DNA of 22,108 nt, taken from IMG/VR virus record IMGVR_UViG_3300048597_000282, positions 1 through 22,108 of that record. One strand, 5' to 3'. The stretch comes from a virus. Shown here in pieces: positions 14,426-22,045 of this stretch (position 1 is its first letter; every line of letters starts with the position of its first letter). The notes below the pieces were generated by a model. That model saw nothing but the letters and a program-made list of their open reading frames with translations. It was not told the origin of the DNA and did no database searches. The position numbers and the translations under genes were made by a program.

Positions 14426-14815
14426 ATGAGCCAGATTGCAGCGGTGATCAAAGGTAGTCCTAAAAGTTACACCAGAAAAAAAGACGGTAAGATTGGCTCT
14501 GTCGTTACTGCCACCCTGGACAATGGCGATGATGTGCCCCTTTTTGGTGGTGAAAATGACCCACTAATCATGAGCCGTTATGAAGGTGAGATAGTAATGC
14601 TGGTTAAAAGCGGCAACTTTTATAACATTGATGCCATTATTAACAGTGATGGTGAGATGGTTAACCCTAATGAGATTAAAGCCACCCCACCTGACAATGA
14701 AGAAATAAAAAAATACATTCGATTCCAAGCTAAAATTTTAGATTATTGCCTAGAACAGAACTCTAGTCACGGTGTTATTTTATATCAACAAGCTTGCAAA
14801 AAGTTTAATTTATAA
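14426..14815 (+). CDS. 129-aa protein of unknown function
   Basis: An unrecognised protein. The N-terminal half (SPKSYTRKKDGKIGSVVTATLDNGDDVPLF, here split by eye into strands) looks like a small beta barrel, possibly an OB fold, with basic residues Lys12, Arg17, Lys18 and Lys19. The C-terminal part is helical (EEIKKYIRFQAKILDYCLEQ). It is divergent from the capsid operon and convergent with the 140-aa gene, overlapping it by 11 bp. No ribosome binding site is visible. A nucleic-acid-binding role is possible but not shown. Confidence 0.55.
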   Translation: MSQIAAVIKGSPKSYTRKKDGKIGSVVTATLDNGDDVPLFGGENDPLIMSRYEGEIVMLVKSGNFYNIDAIINSDGEMVNPNEIKATPPDNEEIKKYIRFQAKILDYCLEQNSSHGVILYQQACKKFNL

Positions 14816-15227
14816 CTGGCAACAAATTAGGCTCTGTAAATATTCCTAACACCTTACAAAATGCAAAATGTCCATAGTGTTTAACATCAATGCGATACTG
14901 CGCTTGCTTTGAATCAAAGACACCATAGGCAATCTGGGCGTTAGGTAGTTCATAATTAATGTTAGCTTTATTAAGAAATACCGCAAGTGTCTCACATGGC
15001 ATATTGTAATAAATTATCGTTCCATTTGCCCTATCGTAAATAAAGCTTGCGCCCATATCTTTAGCGCAATGGTATTTTAAAATATCAAGTCTAATTTTAT
15101 CTTCTAATTGTTTTAAAGTAGCGGCGGTAAACTCTGTTAATTTTACCTTTTCATTAGCAGCATAACCCTGCCAACCGCCATCTTTTACGCTTTCAATGAA
15201 CACAGAAAAGCTAAGAAAATTATTCAT
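14805..15227 (-). CDS. 140-aa protein of unknown function downstream of the primase
   Basis: An unrecognised protein with alternating strands and helices and no membrane segment or metal-binding cluster. It starts 29 bp after the primase-helicase stop and may be in the same transcript. A box TTAATATAAA (15260-15251, minus strand), related to TTAATATAGT, lies 23 nt before its ATG and could give it independent expression. No Shine-Dalgarno is seen. Its 3' end overlaps the oppositely directed 129-aa gene by 11 bp. Confidence 0.6.
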   Translation of the reverse strand: MNNFLSFSVFIESVKDGGWQGYAANEKVKLTEFTAATLKQLEDKIRLDILKYHCAKDMGASFIYDRANGTIIYYNMPCETLAVFLNKANINYELPNAQIAYGVFDSKQAQYRIDVKHYGHFAFCKVLGIFTEPNLLPVIN

Positions 15228-15256
15228 TGCAAATAATTGAATACGTCTCTTTTATA

Positions 15257-18200
15257 TTAAGCATTTGCCATAGTATTGTGAGCAACGTTAAACAAACGAG
15301 CTATAATGGCTAATCCTTGATTATGTTTAATACGTCCTATAGCTTCTAAAAAGTCATCCCAGCAACATGATTTTAGAATCAACATGAGGTCTTGCCCGAT
15401 TTGTTCATTGGGGCACGATAGCAAGGGAGGAATTAAAACATCTGCAAGGGCTTGGATAAATTCAAGGCGTTCTTTAGGTAGTTTGCCGTCGGGGGTCTTT
15501 TTACGGTGGATAACAGCAATGACCATTTGCTGGAAGCGCTCAAAGGCTTGACCTTTTTTATCGCCAGATAAGCCAAAATACTTATCTAGCCAACGGCATA
15601 AGCTACTAGCGGCACGGTCTAATAATTCTGCCAATTCAGCCTGGGTTAGGCTCAGCCATTGGTCTAAGTCCATATCAAAGGCAATCCTAGTTGCCATGGC
15701 TAGATACCTTGCTCTGGCACCCTGACGACGTAGCCCTAGTTCTGGGTACAACTCGTAAGTATTAATGTCTTGCACTTTATAGCCAGCAGCATGGAGGAAG
15801 CTAACATCACCATCACCAAGCAAAATAAACTTAACCGACTCACTGCGACGGTTAGCCCTCAACCGCCCAAATTCCTGAATGATATTAGCGGCGGTAGCGT
15901 GGTTATAATATTTGGCGTAATCATCGTCTTCATAACTGGCGATCGCCTGGTTGGTTAAAGCTTCAAACTCTAAAGCAACGGCAGTCATATTGGGACGGGG
16001 CAAACCTATTGCTACTACGATGTCTTTAGCTTGGTAGGCATTACTGCCTCGACTATCACCGCAGTGGATTAAGTCGCTAGACTCCCGTTTCTGCTTCCAA
16101 TCAATAAAGCCAATGTTGGGATGTTGCTCTTTTAATTGTTGGCGGATAGTTTTAATTAAAGCGTCCTGGCTTTCCGTCCTACCGTTAGACAGATTACCTA
16201 AGCCCTTCCAATGCTCAATGGTTAAATTTTCCGGCACCGTTGACCGCTGACATATCACCACAATGTCATCGACATCAATACCTAAAAACCATGCCATGTG
16301 TTGTGGTGATAAAGTAGCATCTTGAAACACAGTAGATTTAGAAGCAATGCAGGCATTACGCAGTCTAAAGTTAGGCTGACTAATGGTTAACTTGGTTTTG
16401 CTGATATGTAGTGAACCTGGCTGTTTTCTGGTCAAGATACCTAGCAAGTCATGGAAGAATAGCTTAGGCACCTCTGCAAATTCATCTACTGGGTCAGGGG
16501 CTAAGGTCAATTCAGCCTTTAAAATTTCCTGCAGGTTGTCAATTAATAACTGGGGAATGTCAATATCTTTTTCTAAAATATCTGCCAGTTTTAAACCATA
16601 CCTAGGCAATTCTTCTGTGTAAATCTCTTCTAACTCGTTAGCCACTACCATGATTAATTTAGACAGTTGCTTACAGACTTCAATTGCTTTAATGATTTGA
16701 TTGCGTTCATCTGCAAAAGCGTCGGGATTAGCTTTGTATTCTGCGCTAGCCTCCAATTGCTCTAACTGGTCAGCCCTAGCAGTTAACAAAGCTTTTTTAA
16801 TCCGGTGGCATGACCCTCTAAATTCCGCCCAATCCACCACTACATCATAAGTCCATGTGTATTGCCCTGCTTCATCGCAGAATAAGGCAGTGGGGAATGC
16901 TGTTACCTTGTCTGAGTCCAACCATTGGGGGCTAGTCCTGATATAGTTTTTGGTAGTCCACTGGGTAGAATCCTTTAAATATCCATAGCCATCACCTTGG
17001 CTGGTGGCACATTTAGCTTTTAAATTACAAGCGCCACAAATGCCATCAGTGGGCTGGTTGGCAGCGTAGTAATTATAAAATTGTTGGTAATGCTTACAGT
17101 TAGACTCTGTGCGATCCAGGTCTGCTAATTTAAATAATTCATCATCAGTAGCGGATTCTCTATAAGGATTACCCGCAGCGGTTAGTTTATCGTGGTTCAG
17201 TTTATAGCCACCGTTTCTGGCTACAGTCTCAAAGTAATTTTTCTCTAACTCTTTATTAGTGGGATTACGGTGGGAGGGGCAGGCATAGATGATTTTATTA
17301 TTGTTGCCGTCATCACCATCGGGGATTAGTAAAGAACGTTGGGCACTGATTTGCCCCATGGCATAGGATTTACCACTACCAGTGGGACTAATATCTAAAA
17401 TGTATTTGTGCTTGCGGGTCATTTCTTCCGTAAAAGCAACCCGGTCATCACCGTTAAAATAGATAACGTTTTTGGCTTTAATCAGACCTTTTGAGCGTCG
17501 TTTTAGTTTATCTTTAACCGCATCAACAATGCCGTTAAGGGTAGCTAACAAGCCCTTTTTAGCGTCTATACCTTTAGCTGGCTTGGTTTGAATATTGTTA
17601 ATCTGTTCCCAGACCACATCCCCATTTTTACGTTGCCATGCCTTTATACAATTCTCTATGGCATCAGCAGACAGAGTGGGAGTGGGATTAGTTTTAGCTG
17701 CATCCTTTAATACTTTTTCAACATCTTTAGAGCCATGGTAGGACTCTGAACTGTTGAGGGCAAATTGGGTAAATAAACTTTCTGCTGTGCCTTCAAAACG
17801 ATAGCCAGCAGACTGCAAAAACTTTTCCGTACCAATCAGGTTACAAGCCAACTTGTAACCTTGAATATAGCCCTCACCCTTAGCCACACCATAATCAATT
17901 AAATCTCTATCTTGCTTTGATAGGCATATTTCTAAGGGGAAAGCTTCATTACTGGGGATGATGGTTTGACGCTTAGATTTTAGCTCTTGGGCTTTAGCTT
18001 GCCAGTCTTCATCTACTTCTTTACTATCAGCCCATTTACTACCGTCCCACTCTGGCAATAGACTAGCGATCGCCGCCACATCATAGACGTTATCGGTCTG
18101 GGCTTGGATGTTGACCTTAACTGGATAGTGGTCTTTTTTCTGGTGTTTAAAACCAGCTAACCGCATCAACCTAGATGGGTTATGAATGCTCCGATCAGAC

Positions 18201-18697
18201 TCCATTAGTTGGATTAGGCGTTGCTGTAGAGTACGCCATTCTTCAGGTGTGATGCCTGCGGTTAGTCTGTAATAAACGTGTAAACTATTTCTGGTTTGGA
18301 TTATCAGGCTTGGTTCTAGTGGTAATCTCCAGATTCTTTCCCACTGCTCAATTAAGTCAATATCATCACACTCATAGAATAGCGCCCTGCATTCTTTTAT
18401 GTCCTCATCAGCCCTACCACCGGGATTAACTACCAAGTAAATGCCATAACCATCATCGTTGTATCTCTGTAGCGCATCTAGTCCAAACTTGGTGACATAT
18501 TTTACTCCCCCGCCTTGCTTCTGACTGTGTAACCGTGTAAACTCCCATGTTCCTACCGTTAGATAGCCATCAAAGGGGTAGAGTTTATCTGCTTTAACGT
18601 CAAACCCTTTGCCAGGCAAGCAACGTATGTATAGTTTATCTCCTGGCTGATAGCCTAGGAGTGTCGTTTGCTGGGTAACTTGAGATAATACTTCCAT
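15257..18697 (-). CDS. Primase-helicase replication protein (AEP-like primase plus SF2 helicase)
   Basis: An 1146-aa protein. The N-terminal 200 residues resemble an archaeo-eukaryotic-type primase: an acidic motif in LFYECDD (about 105-111), QTRNSLHVYYRL (about 134-145, histidine motif) and RLMRLAGFKHQK. The second half is an SF2-type helicase: Walker A in SPTGSGKSYAM (about 437-447), cysteines in SNCKHYQQF and ICGACNLKAKC (about 533-562) that could hold zinc or an iron-sulphur cluster, Walker B as FCDEAG (about 606), DATLS (about 795) and QEFGRLRANRR (about 944). A possible HTH (LTQAELAELLDRAASSLCRW) lies near the C-terminus. It probably primes and unwinds DNA for phage replication; some cyanobacterial plasmid Rep proteins have comparable architecture. 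No clear ribosome site precedes the ATG. Confidence 0.75.
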   Translation of the reverse strand: MEVLSQVTQQTTLLGYQPGDKLYIRCLPGKGFDVKADKLYPFDGYLTVGTWEFTRLHSQKQGGGVKYVTKFGLDALQRYNDDGYGIYLVVNPGGRADEDIKECRALFYECDDIDLIEQWERIWRLPLEPSLIIQTRNSLHVYYRLTAGITPEEWRTLQQRLIQLMESDRSIHNPSRLMRLAGFKHQKKDHYPVKVNIQAQTDNVYDVAAIASLLPEWDGSKWADSKEVDEDWQAKAQELKSKRQTIIPSNEAFPLEICLSKQDRDLIDYGVAKGEGYIQGYKLACNLIGTEKFLQSAGYRFEGTAESLFTQFALNSSESYHGSKDVEKVLKDAAKTNPTPTLSADAIENCIKAWQRKNGDVVWEQINNIQTKPAKGIDAKKGLLATLNGIVDAVKDKLKRRSKGLIKAKNVIYFNGDDRVAFTEEMTRKHKYILDISPTGSGKSYAMGQISAQRSLLIPDGDDGNNNKIIYACPSHRNPTNKELEKNYFETVARNGGYKLNHDKLTAAGNPYRESATDDELFKLADLDRTESNCKHYQQFYNYYAANQPTDGICGACNLKAKCATSQGDGYGYLKDSTQWTTKNYIRTSPQWLDSDKVTAFPTALFCDEAGQYTWTYDVVVDWAEFRGSCHRIKKALLTARADQLEQLEASAEYKANPDAFADERNQIIKAIEVCKQLSKLIMVVANELEEIYTEELPRYGLKLADILEKDIDIPQLLIDNLQEILKAELTLAPDPVDEFAEVPKLFFHDLLGILTRKQPGSLHISKTKLTISQPNFRLRNACIASKSTVFQDATLSPQHMAWFLGIDVDDIVVICQRSTVPENLTIEHWKGLGNLSNGRTESQDALIKTIRQQLKEQHPNIGFIDWKQKRESSDLIHCGDSRGSNAYQAKDIVVAIGLPRPNMTAVALEFEALTNQAIASYEDDDYAKYYNHATAANIIQEFGRLRANRRSESVKFILLGDGDVSFLHAAGYKVQDINTYELYPELGLRRQGARARYLAMATRIAFDMDLDQWLSLTQAELAELLDRAASSLCRWLDKYFGLSGDKKGQAFERFQQMVIAVIHRKKTPDGKLPKERLEFIQALADVLIPPLLSCPNEQIGQDLMLILKSCCWDDFLEAIGRIKHNQGLAIIARLFNVAHNTMANA

Positions 18698-18769
18698 TTA
18701 ATTCAAGGGTTATACAGCTTTCATGAATGGCTCACATCTATTTTAAATCATTTCATTCAAATGTGACAC

Positions 18770-18811
18770 AAAAAGATAAACCCCGCCTTGAAGCCATTCA
18801 GGCGAGGTTTA
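18770..18811 (-). terminator. Strong leftward hairpin terminator in the primase-clamp gap
   Basis: TAAACCCCGCCT (18777-18788) pairs with AGGCGAGGTTTA (18800-18811). The single mismatch is a G-U wobble in leftward RNA, and three more pairs follow after a bulge. Leftward it is followed by TTTATCTTTTTGTG. Because the neighbouring genes point outward, it does not end an obvious gene. It would stop leftward read-through from the HTH regulator gene that runs antisense to the sigma and clamp genes. Confidence 0.6.
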
Positions 18812-18812
18812 G

Positions 18813-18872
18813 TTTGCAAGTATAATCCTTGATTCATTTAAATTGTAGCCTATAACGTTAATCATTTGCAAG
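18813..18872. repeat. Two TTTGCAAG sites upstream of the clamp gene
   Basis: TTTGCAAG occurs at 18813-18820 and 18865-18872, 52 bp apart, between the hairpin and the clamp promoter. The core TTGCAA is related to the TTGCA/TGCAA half-sites at other promoters here. They may be regulator sites, but eight-base matches in AT-rich DNA are weak evidence. Confidence 0.3.
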
Positions 18873-18896
18873 ATACCCTTTAAAATTAATTTTTTA

Positions 18897-18924
18897 TTGC
18901 GGATTTGCGGTGGTGTTTTATAAT
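18897..18924 (+). promoter_or_regulatory. Sigma70-type promoter of the clamp gene
   Basis: TTGCGG (18897-18902) and a perfect TATAAT (18919-18924) are spaced by 16 bp. The start is expected near 18931, leaving a ~20-nt leader with the AGAGG ribosome site before the ATG at 18951. Unlike the head genes, this promoter should be read by host polymerase directly, which fits early expression of the replication genes. Confidence 0.65.
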
Positions 18925-18950
18925 AGCGTCTGTAATCAGTCAGAGGAACT

Positions 18951-20027
18951 ATGGAATTTTACGTTAACGCTAAAACGTTATCCACTGCTTTAAATATAGT
19001 AGGAAGGAGTATTCCCTCCAAGCCATCTCACCCTATTTTAGGCTCAGTCAAGCTTGACCTGCAAGAGGGGCGGGCTTTTATTTGTGGCTTTGACCTTGCC
19101 ACTGCCATTATCCACACTATAGATGTGGACAGCGTTAAAGGAGTGGGAGAGTCCATTTGCATCCCATATCGGATGCTGAATGACATTTTTGGCAGGCTTG
19201 ATGGTGACTTATTTGTAAGTGAAATTGAAAATGGCATCCAGATTAAAAGCGACACTGGCAAATATAAGTTGGCAGTCCATGCGGCGGCGGATTATCCAGA
19301 ACTCCCAATTTGTGAGGGAGAGCGTATTGCTTTATCGGGCACCGTCTTTAAAGAGGCGATCGCCACAGTAGGCGGATGTGCCAGTAGTGGAGAAACTAAA
19401 CAGGTTTTAACTGGCATCAACTTGGCCACCACTAAAGGCAAGTTGTGTTTTGCCGCCACTAATGGTCATGTTTTGTCTCGGTACTGGTCTGATGGTTGTA
19501 GTGAGGACATCACCGCTACCATCCCTGCTCATGTACTGACTGCCTTTGCTCGTGGCTTAGAAGAAGACCTTACCTTACAGATGGATGAGCAACAGGTTTG
19601 CTTATCCAGTGGCGATGTTACCGTTATCTCTCGACTGTTGGATGGTGCTTACCCTGATGTCACTCAACTATTGCCAGAGGATTACAAGATCAAGGCGACG
19701 GTCAATGGGGCGGAGCTAAAGTCAGCGCTTAATCGCTTAGCCGTATTCACCGACCCCAAAAACCAGATCATTAAGCTAAGCTTTGGCGATCGCCTTACCT
19801 TATCTAGTGAAGTACAGGACATCGGCAATGGTGTGGAGCAGATTGATTGCGAACTAGATGGTGAAGCTATCGAGCTTGCAGGTAATCTCAAATACCTACA
19901 GCTAGGCTTAAACAGCTTGGAAGGGGAAAACCTGACCTTTCAAATCAACCATCCCCGCCATCCGGTCACAGTAAAAGCCAATGACCACTCTATCTTTCTG
20001 TTTATGCCTATTAAATTAGTGGAATAA
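18951..20027 (+). CDS. dnaN: DNA polymerase III beta subunit (sliding clamp)
   Basis: A 358-aa protein with the full three-domain clamp pattern of bacterial DnaN. It has an N-terminal MEFYVNAKTLSTALNIVGRS helix, SIPSKPSHPILGSVKL, ADYPELP at about 112-118, a middle domain with LTGINLATTKGKLCFAATNG, GAYPDV at about 226-231, and the closing IFLFMPIKLVE in place of the usual 'MPMRL' end. Length is slightly short of host DnaN (about 365-390 aa). The ring would tether polymerase to DNA. It is the first gene of a rightward unit with the sigma factor and has its own good promoter and AGAGG ribosome site. A phage-borne bacterial-type clamp is uncommon. Confidence 0.92.
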   Translation: MEFYVNAKTLSTALNIVGRSIPSKPSHPILGSVKLDLQEGRAFICGFDLATAIIHTIDVDSVKGVGESICIPYRMLNDIFGRLDGDLFVSEIENGIQIKSDTGKYKLAVHAAADYPELPICEGERIALSGTVFKEAIATVGGCASSGETKQVLTGINLATTKGKLCFAATNGHVLSRYWSDGCSEDITATIPAHVLTAFARGLEEDLTLQMDEQQVCLSSGDVTVISRLLDGAYPDVTQLLPEDYKIKATVNGAELKSALNRLAVFTDPKNQIIKLSFGDRLTLSSEVQDIGNGVEQIDCELDGEAIELAGNLKYLQLGLNSLEGENLTFQINHPRHPVTVKANDHSIFLFMPIKLVE

Positions 20028-20038
20028 TTGCAACTGCG

Positions 20039-20079
20039 CCAATTGCTTGCAATTGTTTGAAATAATTGTAAGCAATTGG
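20039..20079. promoter_or_regulatory. 41-bp near-perfect palindrome before the sigma gene
   Basis: Reading inward from both ends gives CCAATTGCTT, one variable base, CAATT, a variable base, TTT, with differences only at two paired positions and the centre. Each arm holds two AATTG-type sites, so four half-sites are arrayed in about 40 bp. It lies in the 86-bp gap between clamp and sigma genes. AT-rich stems and no U-run argue against a terminator; an operator for a multimeric regulator is more likely. Confidence 0.6.
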
Positions 20080-20113
20080 TAGGATGTTGAGAGACTAATT
20101 AATAGGTGTTAGG

Positions 20114-20863
20114 ATGACTGTAACAGTAGCAAGACAGACTGCACTACGTTGTACTGGGGTTATGGCTAAAAACATACGATTAAACCCCCTAACCAAGTCA
20201 GAGCAGATAGAACTCTGGCGAGATTTTAAGCCCCTCAAGGATAAGCTCAGGGCTTTAATTGGTAAAGATTTTCGTGGCGGGTGGAAAAAATTAAACTTGC
20301 TAGAAGCCCGCAAGCGCATCCCTGACACGCCAGAGATTAAGCGGGCACAGCGGGCAATGGAAAAGTTGGTAGCTCACAACACTGGCATGGTGGCAAGGGA
20401 GGTACACCGACGTTGGCGACATCATAAAATTGCCAACGCTGATGACTTATTGCAAGCGGGCAAGATTGGCTTAATCTATGCCCTTTATCTTTATGACCCG
20501 TTCCATGATGGTAAAGAGATTAAGTTTAGTAGCTATGCCTTCAGTTGGATTAAGGCTTTAATTGATGAAGAATTACATGGCGATCGCACCATCAAACCTC
20601 CTACGTCTGAGCGTAAATATCAATTTGCCTTTATCACCAGCATCAAAGGAGGTGATGGGGAGATTATGGACATTTTTGATATGTTAGACGATGAAAGAGC
20701 AGACCTATTGTCCAAACAGGTTGAAGATGCTCTAACGCCAGCAGAATATACCGCCTTTACCCAAGAGCCGTTAGAGGCAATGTTAGAGTTAGGCGTTAAT
20801 TACAATCAGTTGGAACAGATTAAAGAATCTGCCAAGCAACGTATATTAGATGCTATTGCTTGA
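20114..20863 (+). CDS. Small sigma-70 family factor
   Basis: A 249-aa protein. Residues about 84-165 match sigma region 2: LVAHNTGMVAREVHRRW, ADDLLQAGKIGLIYALYLYDPF, KFSSYAFSWIKALIDEEL and IKPP, covering the core-binding and -10-recognition helices. The C-terminal 43 residues (LTPAEYTAF...LGVNYNQLEQIKESAKQRI) look like a shortened region 4. Region 3 appears largely missing. It would redirect RNA polymerase to phage promoters; the TTAATATAGT boxes are candidates. The ATG at 20114 has AGGTG 5 nt upstream; Met17 is a less supported alternative. Downstream of the clamp and a 41-bp palindrome; its 3' end overlaps the HTH regulator by 11 bp. Confidence 0.8.
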   Translation: MTVTVARQTALRCTGVMAKNIRLNPLTKSEQIELWRDFKPLKDKLRALIGKDFRGGWKKLNLLEARKRIPDTPEIKRAQRAMEKLVAHNTGMVAREVHRRWRHHKIANADDLLQAGKIGLIYALYLYDPFHDGKEIKFSSYAFSWIKALIDEELHGDRTIKPPTSERKYQFAFITSIKGGDGEIMDIFDMLDDERADLLSKQVEDALTPAEYTAFTQEPLEAMLELGVNYNQLEQIKESAKQRILDAIA

Positions 20864-20872
20864 GAGCATCTA
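20847..20872. repeat. Inverted repeat at the sigma/regulator convergent junction
   Basis: TAGATGCT (20847-20854) and AGCATCTA (20865-20872) form a perfect 8-bp stem with a 10-nt loop centred on the overlapping gene ends. Because of the symmetry, both proteins end with a Leu-Asp-Ala segment encoded by the same repeat. It could act as a weak bidirectional terminator, but neither side has a U-run. Confidence 0.4.
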
Positions 20873-21578
20873 GCATGGTTTGAGCATCGGGAAAGGTGGC
20901 AGATGGATTGGTAATGATGGGCTTATCTGCCTCATTCCATCCTTCTGGCACACAAAGAAAAGGTAATAAGGTGGCATATTTCTCCAAATTAAAGCCGTAT
21001 TGCATATCATTGATAATGCTTTCAACCACATCCTTTGCTGCTCCAGCTTCAATGATTGAACGGGTATCCTGACCACGATATAGGTTAGAGAATTCAATCA
21101 AAGACTTTAATCGCTTCTTTTCAGTTGGTTGCAAGGTGATGTGAGCGTCAAACTTATCTTCCTTGCTAAAGTCTAATTCTTTAGGATTCAGAATCAAGAA
21201 TAATTGACTGATAAGCTTAAGCAACTCCATGGTGCTGAGGGTTTTAGCATCATTTAGCACTGTTGCAATGGTAACTTCTTCCTTTGCATGGATACGTCTG
21301 CAAGACCCTCTTTGCTCCCACAATTCATCAAGGGATACATCGCCATTAAGATAGTCTTCAAACAACTGATCACTAATCGATAGCAAGTAGGGCACCGCTG
21401 ACAATGACTGCTTAACTGGCTTATTATCTCCATCTGCCCAGCGCTGGATGGTAGTAGGACTAACCTTAACCAATGTTTTAATCTCAGCCGGGTTGTAAGT
21501 GTCGCAGATACGCTTTGCAATTTCGATCACCCGCAAGTCACGGGGCGAGACATCTGGCGCAGTTGTAATAGTTTGCAT
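20853..21578 (-). CDS. HTH DNA-binding regulator
   Basis: A 241-aa protein. Residues about 16-53 form a helix-turn-helix (IEIAKRICDTYNPAEIKTLV then SPTTIQRWADGDNKP), with TTIQRW as the recognition helix. The remaining part is helical and unrecognised; it has no LexA/CI-type peptidase signature, so induction by RecA cleavage is not expected. GAGGG lies 7 nt before the ATG. It is convergent with the sigma factor and preceded by CAATT-type repeats (21621-21646), consistent with autoregulation. A repressor or activator of the phage programme is the likely role; direct binding to the arrays is inference. Confidence 0.7.
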   Translation of the reverse strand: MQTITTAPDVSPRDLRVIEIAKRICDTYNPAEIKTLVKVSPTTIQRWADGDNKPVKQSLSAVPYLLSISDQLFEDYLNGDVSLDELWEQRGSCRRIHAKEEVTIATVLNDAKTLSTMELLKLISQLFLILNPKELDFSKEDKFDAHITLQPTEKKRLKSLIEFSNLYRGQDTRSIIEAGAAKDVVESIINDMQYGFNLEKYATLLPFLCVPEGWNEADKPIITNPSATFPDAQTMLDALKQ

Positions 21579-21620
21579 AGTGGTGCCCTCAATGTTTTAT
21601 CCAATCCTAACCACAAAAAT

Positions 21621-21646
21621 CAATTATTGCCAATAATGACAATTGC
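21621..21646. promoter_or_regulatory. Candidate operator upstream of the HTH regulator
   Basis: Contains a 15-bp inverted repeat ATTATTG-C-CAATAAT and, at its right end, CAATTGC. CAATT ... AATTG also forms an outer dyad. Positioned about 45-70 bp upstream of the regulator start and overlapping the stop of the 122-aa gene (21647). A leftward promoter TTGATT-N16-GATAAA may follow, but is poor. Autoregulation is inferred. Confidence 0.45.
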
Positions 21647-22015
21647 TTAATTTGTTAGCCATCCTGCTATGGCTTTGCCAAATAATACATCTAGCCCTAA
21701 GCGGCTGACGGGTGTAGAAACCACATAAAAACGTGCGGATTTAACGCCAGTTTGGAGTGAAATGGTGATGTTGTAATAGAGGTTTGGTTTTAATTCATCT
21801 GGTAAGTTATCAAGTATCCTTCCTTCTAGATATGCCAGGGGATTATCCACACCGGGCAGGCTAAGGTCTTTAGGTGGTGTGGTTTCCTCTAACGTTGCCC
21901 TAACTGTTTTATAGGTAGTACCAGTAAAGGCAGGCTCTCCCGTGTAGGGGTCAAAGCTGGTGGGGGTGGAGGGATTAACGGGGATAGTAATGGTGGCGTT
22001 GGCAAGTCCTAGCAT
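21647..22015 (-). CDS. 122-aa protein, possible virion connector
   Basis: A 122-aa protein. The beta-rich sequence starts MLGLANATITIPVNPSTPTSFDPYTGEPAF, split here by Pro/Thr-rich turns, then TVRATLEETTPP, LYYNITISLQTG and SARFYVVSTPVSRLGLDVL. Size and strand pattern resemble small head-closure or tail-completion proteins of phages, but I recognise no family. No ribosome binding site is seen before the ATG; TATTCT lies only 4 nt upstream, so a leaderless transcript is possible. It diverges from the membrane peptide gene at 22046. Confidence 0.5.
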   Translation of the reverse strand: MLGLANATITIPVNPSTPTSFDPYTGEPAFTGTTYKTVRATLEETTPPKDLSLPGVDNPLAYLEGRILDNLPDELKPNLYYNITISLQTGVKSARFYVVSTPVSRLGLDVLFGKAIAGWLTN

Positions 22016-22045
22016 TATTAGAATAGGTTTTAAGGAGGGTTACTA

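Noticed and set aside
18730-18767. CRP-like site from TCACAT and ATGTGA arms before the primase gene
   Set aside because: The arms are about 23 bp apart, not the 6 bp expected for a TGTGA-N6-TCACA site.
20039-20079. Rho-independent terminator between clamp and sigma
   Set aside because: The palindrome is AT-rich with no U-run on either side; an operator explains the repeated AATTG units better.
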